Notes under the pieces: model-generated | What the model saw: only the letters and a program-made list of their open reading frames with translations | Database searches by the model: none | Told to the model about the DNA's origin: nothing | Source of the DNA: Solirubrobacteraceae bacterium | GTDB taxonomy: Bacteria > Actinomycetota > Thermoleophilia > Solirubrobacterales > Solirubrobacteraceae | DNA length: 35,807 nt | Assembly: GCA_017882445.1 (NCBI GenBank) | Contig: JADGPK010000023.1 | Coordinates: forward strand, 1-35,807 | Direction of reading: 5' to 3' | Position numbers and translations under genes: made by a program | Shown here: positions 16,936-26,945 of the stretch, piece after piece | How the letters are laid out: every line of letters starts with the position of its first letter | Numbering within the stretch: the stretch's first letter is position 1

Positions 16936-17777
16936 CGCTGCTTGCCCTTCCCGCGGCGCCGGCCGCGCACGATGTAGCGGTCAGAGGTCTTGTTCTGCTT
17001 GCGCGTGCGATATCCGAGCGTGGGCACGCCCCACGGGGTGACCGGGTGACGACCTGCGGTCGTCGAGCCCTCGCCTCCTCCGTGGGGGTGGTCCACGGGG
17101 TTCATCGCGACGCCGCGCGTCTGCGGGCGCACGCCCATGTGGCGCTTGCGCCCCGCCTTGCCGACCTTCACGTTCTGGTGCTCGGCGTTGCCGATCGTGC
17201 CGACGGTCGCACGGCACTCCGCGCGCACCAACCGCATCTCCCCGGAGGGCAGGCGCAGGGTGGCCATCTCGCCGTCCTTGGCCATCAACTGAGCCGAGGC
17301 GCCCGCCGAGCGAGCCATCTGGCCGCCACGGCCGGGCTGCAGCTCGACGTTGTGCACGACCGTGCCGACGGGCATCCGGGCGAGCTCCATGCAGTTGCCC
17401 ACCGCTATGTCGGCGTTCTCACCGGAGGCGACGGTCATGCCGACCACGAGCCTCTGAGGCGCGAGGATGTAGCGCTTCTCGCCGTCCACATAGTGCAGCA
17501 GCGCGATGTATGCGGAACGGTTGGGGTCGTACTCGATCGCTGCGACCCTGGCGTCGACGCCATCCTTGCGGCGCTTGAAGTCCACCCGCCGGTAGGCGCG
17601 CTTGGCCCCGCCGCCGCGATGGCGCGCGGTCTTGCGCCCGAGCGCGTTGCGACCGCCGCTCTTCTTCAGCCCTTCGATCAGCGTCTTCTCGGGCTTCGTC
17701 TTGGTGACCTCGGCGAAATCCGGGTAGGAGACGAACCGCATACCGGGACTCGTGGGCTTGGGCTTGCGAATGGCCAT
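16932..17777 (-). CDS. rplB: 50S ribosomal protein L2
   Basis: L2 is needed for subunit association and peptidyl transfer. The start [20 protein letters not shown] at 17777 fits the family; an open frame extending further upstream runs over rplW and is not coding. [20 protein letters not shown], the OB-fold and SH3-like region, and the strictly conserved [13 protein letters not shown] loop with its functionally important histidine are present. The basic end RRRGKGKQR is usual. Length 281 is typical. It begins 11 bp after rplW. Confidence 0.99.
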   Translation of the reverse strand: MAIRKPKPTSPGMRFVSYPDFAEVTKTKPEKTLIEGLKKSGGRNALGRKTARHRGGGAKRAYRRVDFKRRKDGVDARVAAIEYDPNRSAYIALLHYVDGEKRYILAPQRLVVGMTVASGENADIAVGNCMELARMPVGTVVHNVELQPGRGGQMARSAGASAQLMAKDGEMATLRLPSGEMRLVRAECRATVGTIGNAEHQNVKVGKAGRKRHMGVRPQTRGVAMNPVDHPHGGGEGSTTAGRHPVTPWGVPTLGYRTRKQNKTSDRYIVRGRRRGKGKQR

Positions 17778-17788
17778 CGTCTGTGCCC

Positions 17789-18088
17789 TTATCCCTCGAG
17801 GGCCTGTAGGCCCTGGAAGATCGGAATGCTCTCGCCCGCGCGCACCTGCACGATGGCCTTCTTCCACGTGCGCGTCCGCCCGCGCGAGTTGCCCCGGCGC
17901 TTGGGCTTGGACTTCACGCTCAGCGTCCTGACCTCCACCACGTGGACCTCGAACAGCGCCTCCACCGCCTGGCGGATCTGCGTCTTGTGCGCGTCGGGGT
18001 GAACGCGGAACGTGTACCTGTCGGCCGCCGAGAGCACGTAGCTCTTCTCGGACACCACCGGGCGAATGATCACGTGCGTGTGCTCCAT
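17789..18088 (-). CDS. rplW: 50S ribosomal protein L23
   Basis: L23 is at the exit tunnel and is the main docking site for trigger factor and SRP. The start [20 protein letters not shown] at 18088 shares one base with the rplD stop (TGATG). [20 protein letters not shown] and [20 protein letters not shown], then [20 protein letters not shown], match the family. Length 99 is normal. A longer open frame reaching upstream to 18550 overlaps rplD and is rejected. Confidence 0.98.
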   Translation of the reverse strand: MEHTHVIIRPVVSEKSYVLSAADRYTFRVHPDAHKTQIRQAVEALFEVHVVEVRTLSVKSKPKRRGNSRGRTRTWKKAIVQVRAGESIPIFQGLQALEG

Positions 18089-18747
18089 CAGGCCTTCGCC
18101 TCCCCGCCGGCGCGCGGCGGGCCGGTCCTGGCGGCAAGCGCGTCGAGAGCGCCCGCTGAGACGAGGAGCGACGCCGCGCCGAGCAGGTCGGTCACGCCGA
18201 CGTTCTCGGCGGTGAGGACCGCCACCCGTGCGAGGTTGCGGAAGGACAGCGCCGCCGAGGACTCCTCGGCCATGAGCACCACGAGCGTGCCACGAGGCTG
18301 GCCCCAGGCTTCGAGCAGATCGAGCGCCTGGCGCGTCTTGGGCGCCTGGAAGGCACCCGCGTCGAGGATCGCTATCGAGCCGCGCTGGGCGTGCAGCGAG
18401 AGGGCGCTGCGCAGCGCTGCGCGCTGCTCCTTGCGATTGACCTTGAAGGTGTAGGAGCGTGGGTGCGGCCCGAAGGCGGTGCCACCGCCGGTCCAGATGG
18501 GAGAGCGACTGGAGCCGGCACGCGCCCGGCCGGTGCCCTTCTGCCGCCACGGCTTGGCGCCACCGCCGGAGACCATTCCGCGGGTCTTGGTGGCCGCGGT
18601 TCCGCGCCGGCGCGCGGCCTGCTCGGCGCGCACGCTCTGGTGCACCAGCGGTCCGACGAAGCGAGCTCCGAACGCGGCGTCGTCGAGCTTGACCTTCTTC
18701 GGCGACGACCCGGTCGTGCTCGCTCCGAGCACGGGGGCGTCAGGCAT
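18088..18747 (-). CDS. rplD: 50S ribosomal protein L4
   Basis: L4 reaches into the exit tunnel opposite L22 and, in E. coli, autoregulates the S10 operon. The tunnel loop is seen in [20 protein letters not shown] followed by [20 protein letters not shown] and [20 protein letters not shown]. The C-terminal Rossmann-like part follows ([20 protein letters not shown]). Length 219 is typical. The start ATG lies eight bases inside the end of rplC. Confidence 0.98.
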   Translation of the reverse strand: MPDAPVLGASTTGSSPKKVKLDDAAFGARFVGPLVHQSVRAEQAARRRGTAATKTRGMVSGGGAKPWRQKGTGRARAGSSRSPIWTGGGTAFGPHPRSYTFKVNRKEQRAALRSALSLHAQRGSIAILDAGAFQAPKTRQALDLLEAWGQPRGTLVVLMAEESSAALSFRNLARVAVLTAENVGVTDLLGAASLLVSAGALDALAARTGPPRAGGEAKA

Positions 18748-19357
18748 CGGTACGCACCTCCACGATGCTCCCGGAGGGGCCCGGAACCGAGCCGCGCACC
18801 ATCAGCAGGTTCTCCTTGGTGTCAACGTGGACGATCTCGAGACCCTTCTGGGTCACGCGCTTGTTCCCCATCTGCCCCGGTCCGCGGATCCCTTTGAACA
18901 CACGCGAGGGCGTCGCCGACGCGCCGATCGAACCGGGAGCTCGGACGTTGTGCGAGCCGTGCGACTTCGGGCCGCTGGCGAATTTGTGGCGCTTGACCGT
19001 CCCCTGAAAGCCCTTGCCCTTCGACGTCCCGGATATCTTCACGCGGGCTCCGACCTCGAACGACTCCACCGTGACCATCTCGCCGAGCTGTAACTCGCCG
19101 GCCTCGTCACGGAACTCCGCGAGCGTGCGCATCGGAGGCGCGTCCGCCTTCTTGAGGTGGCCGAGCTCGGGCTTTGAGAGGTGCTTCTCCTTGGTCAGGC
19201 CGAACGCCAGCTGGACCGCCTCGTAGCCGTCGCGTTCGGGCGTGCGTATCGCGGTCACCGGGCACGGTCCGGCCTCCAGCACGGTTACGCGCGCGACGCT
19301 ACCGTCCTGTTGGAAGACCTGGGTCATGCCTAGCTTCTTGGCGAGAATGGCGGACAT
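18740..19357 (-). CDS. rplC: 50S ribosomal protein L3
   Basis: L3 nucleates 50S assembly and its loop nears the peptidyl transferase centre. LAKKLGMTQVFQQDGSVARV, VTVLEAGPCPVTAIRTPERD, then GTSKGKGFQGTVKRHKFASG and the PGSIGASATPSRVFKGIRGP loop with MGNKRVT are diagnostic. Length 205 is typical. It starts two bases after rpsJ and has no separate ribosome binding site, so it is probably read by coupled ribosomes. Confidence 0.99.
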   Translation of the reverse strand: MSAILAKKLGMTQVFQQDGSVARVTVLEAGPCPVTAIRTPERDGYEAVQLAFGLTKEKHLSKPELGHLKKADAPPMRTLAEFRDEAGELQLGEMVTVESFEVGARVKISGTSKGKGFQGTVKRHKFASGPKSHGSHNVRAPGSIGASATPSRVFKGIRGPGQMGNKRVTQKGLEIVHVDTKENLLMVRGSVPGPSGSIVEVRTDA

Positions 19358-19359
19358 GT

Positions 19360-19686
19360 TCAGGTGGCGAGCCGGATCTCGATGTCGACACCCGCCGGGA
19401 GGTGATCCAGGCGCTGCAACGAGTCGACCGTCTTGGGCGTCGGCTGATGAATGTCGATGAGACGCTTGTGCGTGCGGATCTCGAAGTGCTCGCGCGAATC
19501 CTTGTCCTTGAACGGGGAGCGGATCACGCAGTAGACGTTCTTCTCGGTGGGCAGCGGCACAGGGCCCGAGACGCTCGCCCCGGTGCGGGTGGCGGTCTCG
19601 ACTATCTCCTTGGCCGCCGACTCGATGGCAGACGTGTCGTATGCCTTGAGGCGGATGCGGATCTTGTTTTGGTTGGCGGCTGCCAT
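19360..19686 (-). CDS. rpsJ: 30S ribosomal protein S10
   Basis: S10 is in the 30S head and also serves as NusE in transcription antitermination. [40 protein letters not shown] and [20 protein letters not shown] are canonical. Length 108 is slightly longer than E. coli (103). It is the first gene of the S10 block after a 252-bp gap from tuf. GAGAG lies upstream of the ATG. Confidence 0.99.
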   Translation of the reverse strand: MAAANQNKIRIRLKAYDTSAIESAAKEIVETATRTGASVSGPVPLPTEKNVYCVIRSPFKDKDSREHFEIRTHKRLIDIHQPTPKTVDSLQRLDHLPAGVDIEIRLAT

Positions 19687-19771
19687 GGAAGCTCTCTAGT
19701 GATCTCGTTGTCTGTCTTTGGTGTTGTCTTGGCGCTTCGTGCTGCTAGTTGCGTCGCTGCCTATCCTGTCG

Positions 19772-19789
19772 GGCGGGAGGTCTCCCGCC
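19772..19789. repeat. GC-rich palindrome in the rpsJ leader
   Basis: GGCGGGAG and CTCCCGCC flank two bases (18 bp in all), folding in RNA as a 7-bp stem with a 4-base loop about 85 bases upstream of the rpsJ ATG. A second inverted repeat, CGCCGC with GCGGCG (19847-19867), lies nearer tuf. No T-runs follow. They could form a tuf 3'-end and/or an S10 leader structure like those through which L4 acts in other bacteria, but similarity to the E. coli leader is not visible. I found no convincing promoter in the gap. Confidence 0.6.
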
Positions 19790-19938
19790 TGCTCCACCCG
19801 AACGGCGAGAGAAAGGCGGACCCCTCTTTCAGGGAACCCGCACCGTCGCCGCCACACCTGCGCGGCGGGGCTGTGTTAGTCGTATCGGACTGCCAATGTG
19901 CGCGTCGCCCTACAGCGCTACGGATGGGCGCGCGGGTG

Positions 19939-21123
19939 CTACTCGATAATCTCCGTGACCACGCCCGAACCGACCGTCCGGCCACCCTCTCGGATCGCGA
20001 AACGCAGGCCCTGGTCCATGGCGATCGGCTGGATCAGTTCGATCTCCATCTGGACGTTGTCGCCTGGCATGACCATCTCGACGCCGTCGGGGAGCTTGGC
20101 CACCCCGGTGACATCGGTGGTACGGAAGTAGAACTGCGGCCTGTAGCCGGTGAAGAACGGGGTGTGGCGTCCACCCTCCTCCTTCTTCAACACGTACACC
20201 TCGGCCTTGTACTTGGTGTGCGGGGTGATTGAGCCCGGCTTGCACAGCACCTGGCCGCGCTCGATCTCCTCGCGCTTGGTGCCACGCAGCAGGCAGCCGA
20301 CGTTGTCGCCCGCCTGGCCCTGGTCGAGGATCTTGCGGAACATCTCCACGCCCGTCACCACCGTGCTGGTGGTCGCGTGGACGCCAACGATCTCGACCGT
20401 GTCGCCGGTGTTGACGATGCCCTGCTCGACGCGGCCGGTGGCCACGGTTCCGCGGCCGGTGATCGAGAAGACGTCCTCGATCGGCATCAGGAATGGCTTG
20501 TCGAGCTCGCGCACGGGCTCGGGGATGTAGGTGTCCAGGGCTGCAGCCAGCTCGAGGATCTTGGCCTTGTACGTCTCGTCGCCTTCCAGCGCCTTCAGCG
20601 CCGAGCCGACGATGAACGGGATGTCGTCGCCGGGGAAGTCGTATTCGCTGAGGAGCTCGCGCACCTCGACCTCGACCAGCTCCAGCAGCTCCTCGTCGTC
20701 GACCATGTCCGCCTTGTTCAGGAAGACCACGATGTAGGGCACGCCGACCTGGCGGGCGAGCAGGATGTGCTCGCGCGTCTGGGGCATGGGCCCGTCGGCT
20801 GCGGAGACCACGAGGATCGCCCCGTCCATCTGGGCGGCGCCGGTGATCATGTTCTTGACGTAGTCCGCGTGACCGGGACAGTCCACGTGCGCGTAGTGAC
20901 GGTTCTCGGTCTGGTACTCGACGTGGGAGGTGGCGATCGTGATTCCGCGTTCCTTCTCCTCGGGCGCGTTGTCGATCTCCTCGAAGCTGCGGGCTTCGGC
21001 GCCCCCGTGCTCAGCCAGCACCGTGGTGATGGCAGCGGTCAGCGTCGTCTTGCCATGATCGATGTGACCGATGGTCCCGACGTTGACGTGCGGCTTGTCG
21101 CGCTCGAACTTCTCCTTCGCCAC
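19939..21123 (-). CDS. tuf: Elongation factor Tu, 394 aa
   Basis: EF-Tu delivers aminoacyl-tRNA to the ribosomal A site with GTP. The P-loop GHIDHGKT is at residues 19-26, then [12 protein letters not shown] (switch I), [20 protein letters not shown] (G3/switch II) and [10 protein letters not shown] (G4, NKAD variant). Domains 2 and 3 follow, ending [11 protein letters not shown]. Length is normal. The start codon is GTG (21121-21123), with AGGAG ten bases upstream. It lies 156 bp after fusA, a wider gap than in compact str operons, so a separate promoter is possible although I did not find a clear one. Confidence 0.99.
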   Translation of the reverse strand: MAKEKFERDKPHVNVGTIGHIDHGKTTLTAAITTVLAEHGGAEARSFEEIDNAPEEKERGITIATSHVEYQTENRHYAHVDCPGHADYVKNMITGAAQMDGAILVVSAADGPMPQTREHILLARQVGVPYIVVFLNKADMVDDEELLELVEVEVRELLSEYDFPGDDIPFIVGSALKALEGDETYKAKILELAAALDTYIPEPVRELDKPFLMPIEDVFSITGRGTVATGRVEQGIVNTGDTVEIVGVHATTSTVVTGVEMFRKILDQGQAGDNVGCLLRGTKREEIERGQVLCKPGSITPHTKYKAEVYVLKKEEGGRHTPFFTGYRPQFYFRTTDVTGVAKLPDGVEMVMPGDNVQMEIELIQPIAMDQGLRFAIREGGRTVGSGVVTEIIE

Positions 21124-21207
21124 TTTTTGCTCGCTCCTGTATCGACTTGTATGTCCGCCCCTGTGGAGGCGAACCTCAGAAATCTATCTAACTGCGGCTT
21201 TCCTTGA

Positions 21208-21228
21208 CTGCTGCCTGCTGCCTGCTGC
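21208..21228. repeat. Three tandem 7-bp repeats upstream of tuf
   Basis: CTGCTGC occurs three times in a row with no change. It lies in the fusA-tuf spacer about 85 bp before the tuf start. Such short repeats are prone to slippage and could vary among strains. No function is evident. Confidence 0.7.
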
Positions 21229-21279
21229 CATGCGCCCCGTGCTGCGGGCTGTTTGACCCGAGGCCCATCAGCTGTGCGC

Positions 21280-23382
<2,103 letters not shown>

Positions 23383-23422
23383 CTGTCAGCATCGGGGTTC
23401 GTGGCTGGAGGGCTCTGCGGGC

Positions 23423-23446
23423 AAAAAAATGGGCCCCTCGGGCCCA
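23423..23446 (-). terminator. Strong intrinsic terminator between marR and fusA
   Basis: On the minus strand TGGGCCC and GGGCCCA form a perfect 7-bp stem around a 3-base loop, followed at once by seven T residues (23423-23429). This is the clearest intrinsic terminator in the window. It lies 141 bp past the marR stop and only 40 bp before the fusA ATG. Confidence 0.88.
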
Positions 23447-23568
23447 CGCGCGCATCTGGTCTTGTTTGGACCGGTCCGCGTCGTTGTCAGCTCGAGGTCT
23501 CCATCTTTGATCGCGACTCCGCGGGGGAGGCATGTTCGTACGCCGCGTCCACCCGCGACGCGAACCCG

Positions 23569-23577
23569 ACTATAGCA
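23569..23577 (-). promoter_or_regulatory. Candidate extended -10 promoter for fusA
   Basis: The minus strand reads TGC then TATAGT, an extended -10 matching TATAAT at five of six positions, 13 bp past the marR stop. The -35 position (17 bp upstream) is GTCAGG, which is poor. If used, it gives a fusA leader of about 180 nt containing the terminator at 23423-23446, implying regulated read-through. Confidence 0.4.
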
Positions 23578-23586
23578 GAGGAATTC

Positions 23587-24105
23587 TCACTCCTGACGGG
23601 CCTGCACGCCCGATTCCGAGCCTGTCGGAGACGCCGACGCGGACGCCTCGCAGGCCTGCTGCGGCGGCCCGTCGTCGAACATCGCGCCGAGGCGCTCGAG
23701 CACGCGGGTGGCCGCGCGCAGGTCGCTCTCGGGAAGACCCTCGAGCGCCCCGTCCCAGTGCTCCTTCCAGGCCTCGCGCTTGGCTCGGATCTGCTTGCGC
23801 CCGGCGGGTGTCAGCCGCGAGACGACGACGCGCCGATCGGTCTCCGAGCGGACCCGTTCGACGTGACCGCAGACCGCCAGGTGGTCGAGCATCTGCGTGA
23901 CCGTCCCGGGCGACAGGCGCGCCGCAGCGGCGAGCTCCCCCGCGGGCAGCGCGCCGCGCTCGTCGAGCTCGATCAGCAGCTCGAACTGGGCGTGGCTGAG
24001 CTCCGAGCCGCCAAGGTGGGTGTCGCGCCCGCGCAGCCGGTTGAGGGTGCGGAACAGGCGACGAAAGACCTGGCCGAGCTCGAGTGCCTGATCCTCTCGA
24101 CTCAT
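23587..24105 (-). CDS. MarR-family transcriptional regulator, 172 aa
   Basis: MarR proteins are dimeric winged-helix repressors released by small ligands, often regulating an adjacent exporter. The winged helix is seen in LSHAQFELLIELDERGALPA, the recognition helix SPGTVTQMLDHL and the wing with the signature SETDRRVVVSRLT, followed by PAGRKQIRAKREAW and a dimerisation helix. The last 25 residues are a Ser/Ala/Gln-rich tail. The start MSREDQ at 24105 is chosen because TGAGGT sits 6-7 bases upstream and overlaps the stop of the MFS gene, and because the 29 residues that an earlier start would add are arginine-rich shadow sequence. It is in one operon with the exporter and probably represses it via the palindromes at 25600-25626. 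Confidence 0.92.
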   Translation of the reverse strand: MSREDQALELGQVFRRLFRTLNRLRGRDTHLGGSELSHAQFELLIELDERGALPAGELAAAARLSPGTVTQMLDHLAVCGHVERVRSETDRRVVVSRLTPAGRKQIRAKREAWKEHWDGALEGLPESDLRAATRVLERLGAMFDDGPPQQACEASASASPTGSESGVQARQE

Positions 24106-24115
24106 CAGTGAGACC

Positions 24116-25600
24116 TCAGGCGCCGAGCGGCGCGATGCCCTTCTCGGCGCTCGCCGCGGCCGCCTCGGGGCGCGCCCGCGGATTCTCGGCACGCAGCAGC
24201 ACCAGGCAGGGGATCAACGAGAGCACCGCGATCCCCAGCGACCACCAGTAGGCGTCGTCGAACGCGTTCGAGAGCTTGGCCAGCGAGGGGGCGTGTCCGC
24301 TGGCGCGCTGCAGCACCACCGCGAGCACGGCAGTGCCGATCGCGCCGCCGATTCGCTGCAGCACGTTCAGCTGGGGTGTCGCGTCGGAGAGCTGCTCGGG
24401 ACGCAGCGAGGCGAAGGCCGCGGTCATCGCGGGCATGAACGCGAAGCCGATGCCGATCCCGCGCAGGACGAGGACCAGGGAGATCGAGACGATCGAGGTG
24501 TGCGTACCGATCAATGCGAGCGGCACGGTGCCGAGGCACAGTATCGAGACGCCCGCGAGCGCCACGCGACCGCCGCCGAAGCGTTGGGTGAGCCGACCGC
24601 TGAGAGGCATCACGAGCAGCATCCCCAAGCCCTGTGGCCCGGTCAACAGGCCGGTGGCGATCACGCTCTCGTGGCGCACCTCCTGGTAGTAGAGCGGCAC
24701 CAGGATCATCGCCCCGAAGAGAGCGGCGCCGAGGCCGAAGGTCGTCAGCGAGGCGGCGCCGAACACGCGGTTGGCATACAGCCGGACATCCAGCAGCGGG
24801 TGCTCGACGCGCAGCGCGTGCCAGCAGAAGGCGCCGCCGAGCGCCACGCCGGCGAGCGTCGGCCAGACGACGACCGGCGCCGTCAGGTCGCTGTTGCTCC
24901 CGAGCTGGGAGAGGCCGTAGACGAGCGCGCTCGAGGCGGTCGAGAGCAGGGCGAGGCCGACCACGTCGAGGCGTCCGGCATGGCCGGACTCGGTGTGGGG
25001 GATCGTCCGCCAGGCCGCCATGAAGGCGATCAGACCGACGGGGAGGTTGACGAGGAAGATCCAGGACCAGTGGAGGTTCTGCAGGATCGCCCCGCCCACC
25101 ACCGGCCCGAGGATCGGCGCGAGCATCGCGGGCATCGAGACGATCGCCATCACCCGGCCCATCCGCTTCGGACCGGCCACCTGGGCCATGATCAGCTGGC
25201 CCACCGGCATGATCATCCCGCCCCCCACGCCCTGCAGGACGCGGAAGAGGACGAGCGTCGTGGTCGTGCTCGCCACCGCGCACAGCCCCGAGCCGACCGT
25301 GAACAGCACGAGCGAGGTCATGTACACGCGCCTGGCCCCGAAGCGCCGGGCCGCCCACCCGGTCACCGGGATCACCGCCGCCAGCGCGAGCAGATAACCG
25401 GTCACCACCCATTGGATCTGGGCGATCGTGCTGTGCAGGTCGTGTCCAAGCGTGCGCAGCGCCACGTTGACGATGGTCGTGTCGAGAATCGACATCACCA
25501 TCCCGAGGATCACCACGCCGGCGATCCTCCAGACATGCGGCTCGATCCTGTCTGAGGCGGCCGGGCTGTGCATCGGTTGAGTTCTCGAGGCCAGAGACAT
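24116..25600 (-). CDS. DHA2-type MFS drug exporter (EmrB/QacA family), 494 aa
   Basis: This is a proton-coupled multidrug exporter of the 14-TM drug:H+ antiporter 2 group. Motif D1 (SILDTTIVNVALRTL) is in TM1, motif A-like GWAARRFGARRVYM lies between TM2 and TM3, RVLQGVGGGMIMP is TM4 motif B, and APILGPVVGGAIL in TM5 is antiporter motif C followed by WSWIFLVNLPVG. About 14 hydrophobic segments are seen. The first ATG (25600) overlaps the promoter-proximal palindrome and would give a nearly leaderless mRNA. Met10 at 25573 is a likely alternative, with GAGAA about eight bases upstream, and aligns better with relatives. The substrate cannot be deduced. Confidence 0.94.
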   Translation of the reverse strand: MSLASRTQPMHSPAASDRIEPHVWRIAGVVILGMVMSILDTTIVNVALRTLGHDLHSTIAQIQWVVTGYLLALAAVIPVTGWAARRFGARRVYMTSLVLFTVGSGLCAVASTTTTLVLFRVLQGVGGGMIMPVGQLIMAQVAGPKRMGRVMAIVSMPAMLAPILGPVVGGAILQNLHWSWIFLVNLPVGLIAFMAAWRTIPHTESGHAGRLDVVGLALLSTASSALVYGLSQLGSNSDLTAPVVVWPTLAGVALGGAFCWHALRVEHPLLDVRLYANRVFGAASLTTFGLGAALFGAMILVPLYYQEVRHESVIATGLLTGPQGLGMLLVMPLSGRLTQRFGGGRVALAGVSILCLGTVPLALIGTHTSIVSISLVLVLRGIGIGFAFMPAMTAAFASLRPEQLSDATPQLNVLQRIGGAIGTAVLAVVLQRASGHAPSLAKLSNAFDDAYWWSLGIAVLSLIPCLVLLRAENPRARPEAAAASAEKGIAPLGA

Positions 25601-25626
25601 TCGGTACCGAAAGTTTAGGTACCGAA
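25600..25626. promoter_or_regulatory. Tandem MarR-type operator palindromes
   Basis: TTCGGTACCGAA (25600-25611) is a perfect 12-bp palindrome. TTAGGTACCGAA (25615-25626) is the same site with one change, 15 bp on. One copy overlaps the predicted transcription start and the other the spacer/-10 region of the exporter promoter, ideal for repression by the co-encoded MarR protein. Binding by that protein is inference from position and symmetry. Confidence 0.75.
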
Positions 25627-25640
25627 GCTTCTTTCTTCAA
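25612..25640 (-). promoter_or_regulatory. Promoter of the MFS-marR operon
   Basis: On the minus strand TTGAAG (25635-25640), a 17-bp spacer and TAAACT (25612-25617) form a good sigma-70-type promoter. The expected start of transcription lies about five bases before the first ATG of the exporter. Confidence 0.7.
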
Positions 25641-26054
25641 CCCCCTTCTTCGCGGCGCTGATCCCGCAGGTGGGCACTAGCGCGGCAGCCATAGAGGGTT
25701 TCGTGAGCCCAGGGTCGGCCGAGCTCATCGGCCAGCGAAGCTAGTCTCGCGTCAGTAGCTGCCGAAGACGAACCAAAGCCCCGCGAACCTGCCGATGGCG
25801 ACGTATCGCCGCCTCACGGGCCAATCGCCGCGCGTGACGAGACCTGCTGGACTCTCGACCAAGCGGCCCGGAAACCCAGGCATTGCGTTCCGGCCAGAGA
25901 TTGCGATTCAGGCCCACCCAATCTCAATCCTACTGAGAGTGTGCGCCTCAAAGGTGCATGCACCGCTCGGCGAACGCGCGCATGCGCGGGTTCGACTCGA
26001 CACTCACTCAGTAAGCGGTTCGAGGACGCCGGCTAGTACCGGTCATCGGATCGC
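25641..26054. other. 414-bp non-coding stretch between rpsG and the exporter promoter
   Basis: No frame here encodes a recognisable protein; the small open frame on the plus strand (25795-26067) has no family features, no ribosome binding site and runs into rpsG antisense. The stretch is lower in coding character than its surroundings and holds a set of inverted repeats at 25932-26012. No intrinsic terminator with a T-run was found for rpsL-rpsG. Confidence 0.65.
25932..26012. repeat. Cloverleaf-like inverted-repeat cluster downstream of rpsG
   Basis: ACTGAGAGTG (25932-25941) pairs imperfectly with CACTCACTCAGT (26001-26012). Inside this outer arm lie two perfect 12-bp palindromes, GGTGCATGCACC (25953-25964) and CGCGCATGCGCG (25977-25988), both centred on GCATGC-like cores. 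Folded as RNA, this gives an outer stem with two hairpins. It lacks tRNA hallmarks. Confidence 0.6.
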
Positions 26055-26525
26055 TTACCAGCGGTAGTGCGCGAAGGCCTTGTTGGCCTGGGCCATGCGG
26101 TAGATGTCGTCCTTGCGCTTGTACGCCCCACCCTGCTGGGACTGCGCGTCCATCAGCTCGTTGGCCAGCCGCTGGGCCATGGTCTTCTCACGCCTCTGCC
26201 TGGCGAACTCCACCAGCCAGCGAACCGCCAGCGTGCGTGCGCGCAGCGAGGGCACCTCGACGGGCACCTGGTAGGTGGCGCCACCGACGCGCCGCGAGCG
26301 AACCTCGAGCGACGGCGTGAGCGCCTTGATCGAGGCTTCGAGCACCTCGACGGGGTTCTTGTCGCTGCGCTCGCCGATCAGTGCGAGGGCGTCGTAGACG
26401 ATCCGCTCGGCGGTCGACTTCTTGCCGTCGAGCATCACCTTGTTGATCACCTGCTGAACAAGTTTCGAGCGGTGTATGGCATCCGCCTCGATGGGGCGGA
26501 TCTGGGCGGCTGCGCGGCGGGGCAT
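26055..26525 (-). CDS. rpsG: 30S ribosomal protein S7
   Basis: S7 nucleates the 30S head and contacts the E-site t[23 protein letters not shown], then [40 protein letters not shown] and [37 protein letters not shown] are canonical. Length 156 is standard. It starts three bases after rpsL. Transcription is expected to end or weaken in the 414-bp stretch that follows, rather than continuing to fusA as in a standard str operon. Confidence 0.99.
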   Translation of the reverse strand: MPRRAAAQIRPIEADAIHRSKLVQQVINKVMLDGKKSTAERIVYDALALIGERSDKNPVEVLEASIKALTPSLEVRSRRVGGATYQVPVEVPSLRARTLAVRWLVEFARQRREKTMAQRLANELMDAQSQQGGAYKRKDDIYRMAQANKAFAHYRW

Positions 26526-26528
26526 GAG

Positions 26529-26924
26529 CTACTTTTTCTTCACGCCGTACTGCGAGCGCGCCTTCTTGCGATCGCTCACGCCGGCCGCATCGAGCGTGCC
26601 GCGGACGACCTTGTAGCGTACGCCCGGGAGATCCTTGACCCGACCGCCGCGGACGAGCACCACCGAGTGCTCCTGCAGGTTGTGCCCCTCGCCGGGGATG
26701 TACGCGGTGACCTCGATGGATCCGGAGATCCGCACACGCGCGACCTTCCGCAGCGCGGAGTTAGGCTTCTTTGGGGTGGTCGTGTACACACGTGTGCACA
26801 CTCCGCGTCGCTGTGGGGCCGCGACCTTCTTCTTGCGCCCCTTGCCGGACTTCAGGCCTGGGGTCGCGAGCTTCTTCTTGGGCGTCACGCGACCCTTGCG
26901 CACGAGTTGGGAGGTGGTGGGCAT
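26529..26924 (-). CDS. rpsL: 30S ribosomal protein S12
   Basis: S12 sits at the decoding centre and controls accuracy. The universally conserved [13 protein letters not shown] (residues 48-60) and [12 protein letters not shown] (93-104) loops are intact. The lysines whose change gives streptomycin resistance in other bacteria are unchanged (Lys53 and Lys97 here), and Asp98, the residue methylthiolated by RimO, is present. An insertion of basic residues (about 20-38) matches the longer Gram-positive form. Length 131. It starts 21 bp after the DMT transporter stop, with no Shine-Dalgarno. TAGCAT nine bases before the ATG could be a -10 box for a near-leaderless transcript. Confidence 0.99.
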   Translation of the reverse strand: MPTTSQLVRKGRVTPKKKLATPGLKSGKGRKKKVAAPQRRGVCTRVYTTTPKKPNSALRKVARVRISGSIEVTAYIPGEGHNLQEHSVVLVRGGRVKDLPGVRYKVVRGTLDAAGVSDRKKARSQYGVKKK

Positions 26925-26945
26925 CGGGCGCAGATGCTAGCAGCG

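Noticed and set aside
24105-25640. Longer alternative minus-strand frame across the MFS gene
   Set aside because: It is Arg/Asp/Ala-rich without membrane segments, while the chosen frame has all MFS motifs.
25932-26012. Possible tRNA gene (about 80 bases, GGTTCGA motif, paired ends)
   Set aside because: The T-arm stem does not pair, there is no D-loop GG or conserved position-8 T with a D stem, and no proper anticodon arm.
25795-26067. Small plus-strand open frame downstream of rpsG
   Set aside because: No ribosome binding site, no family resemblance, and it runs into the antisense of rpsG.
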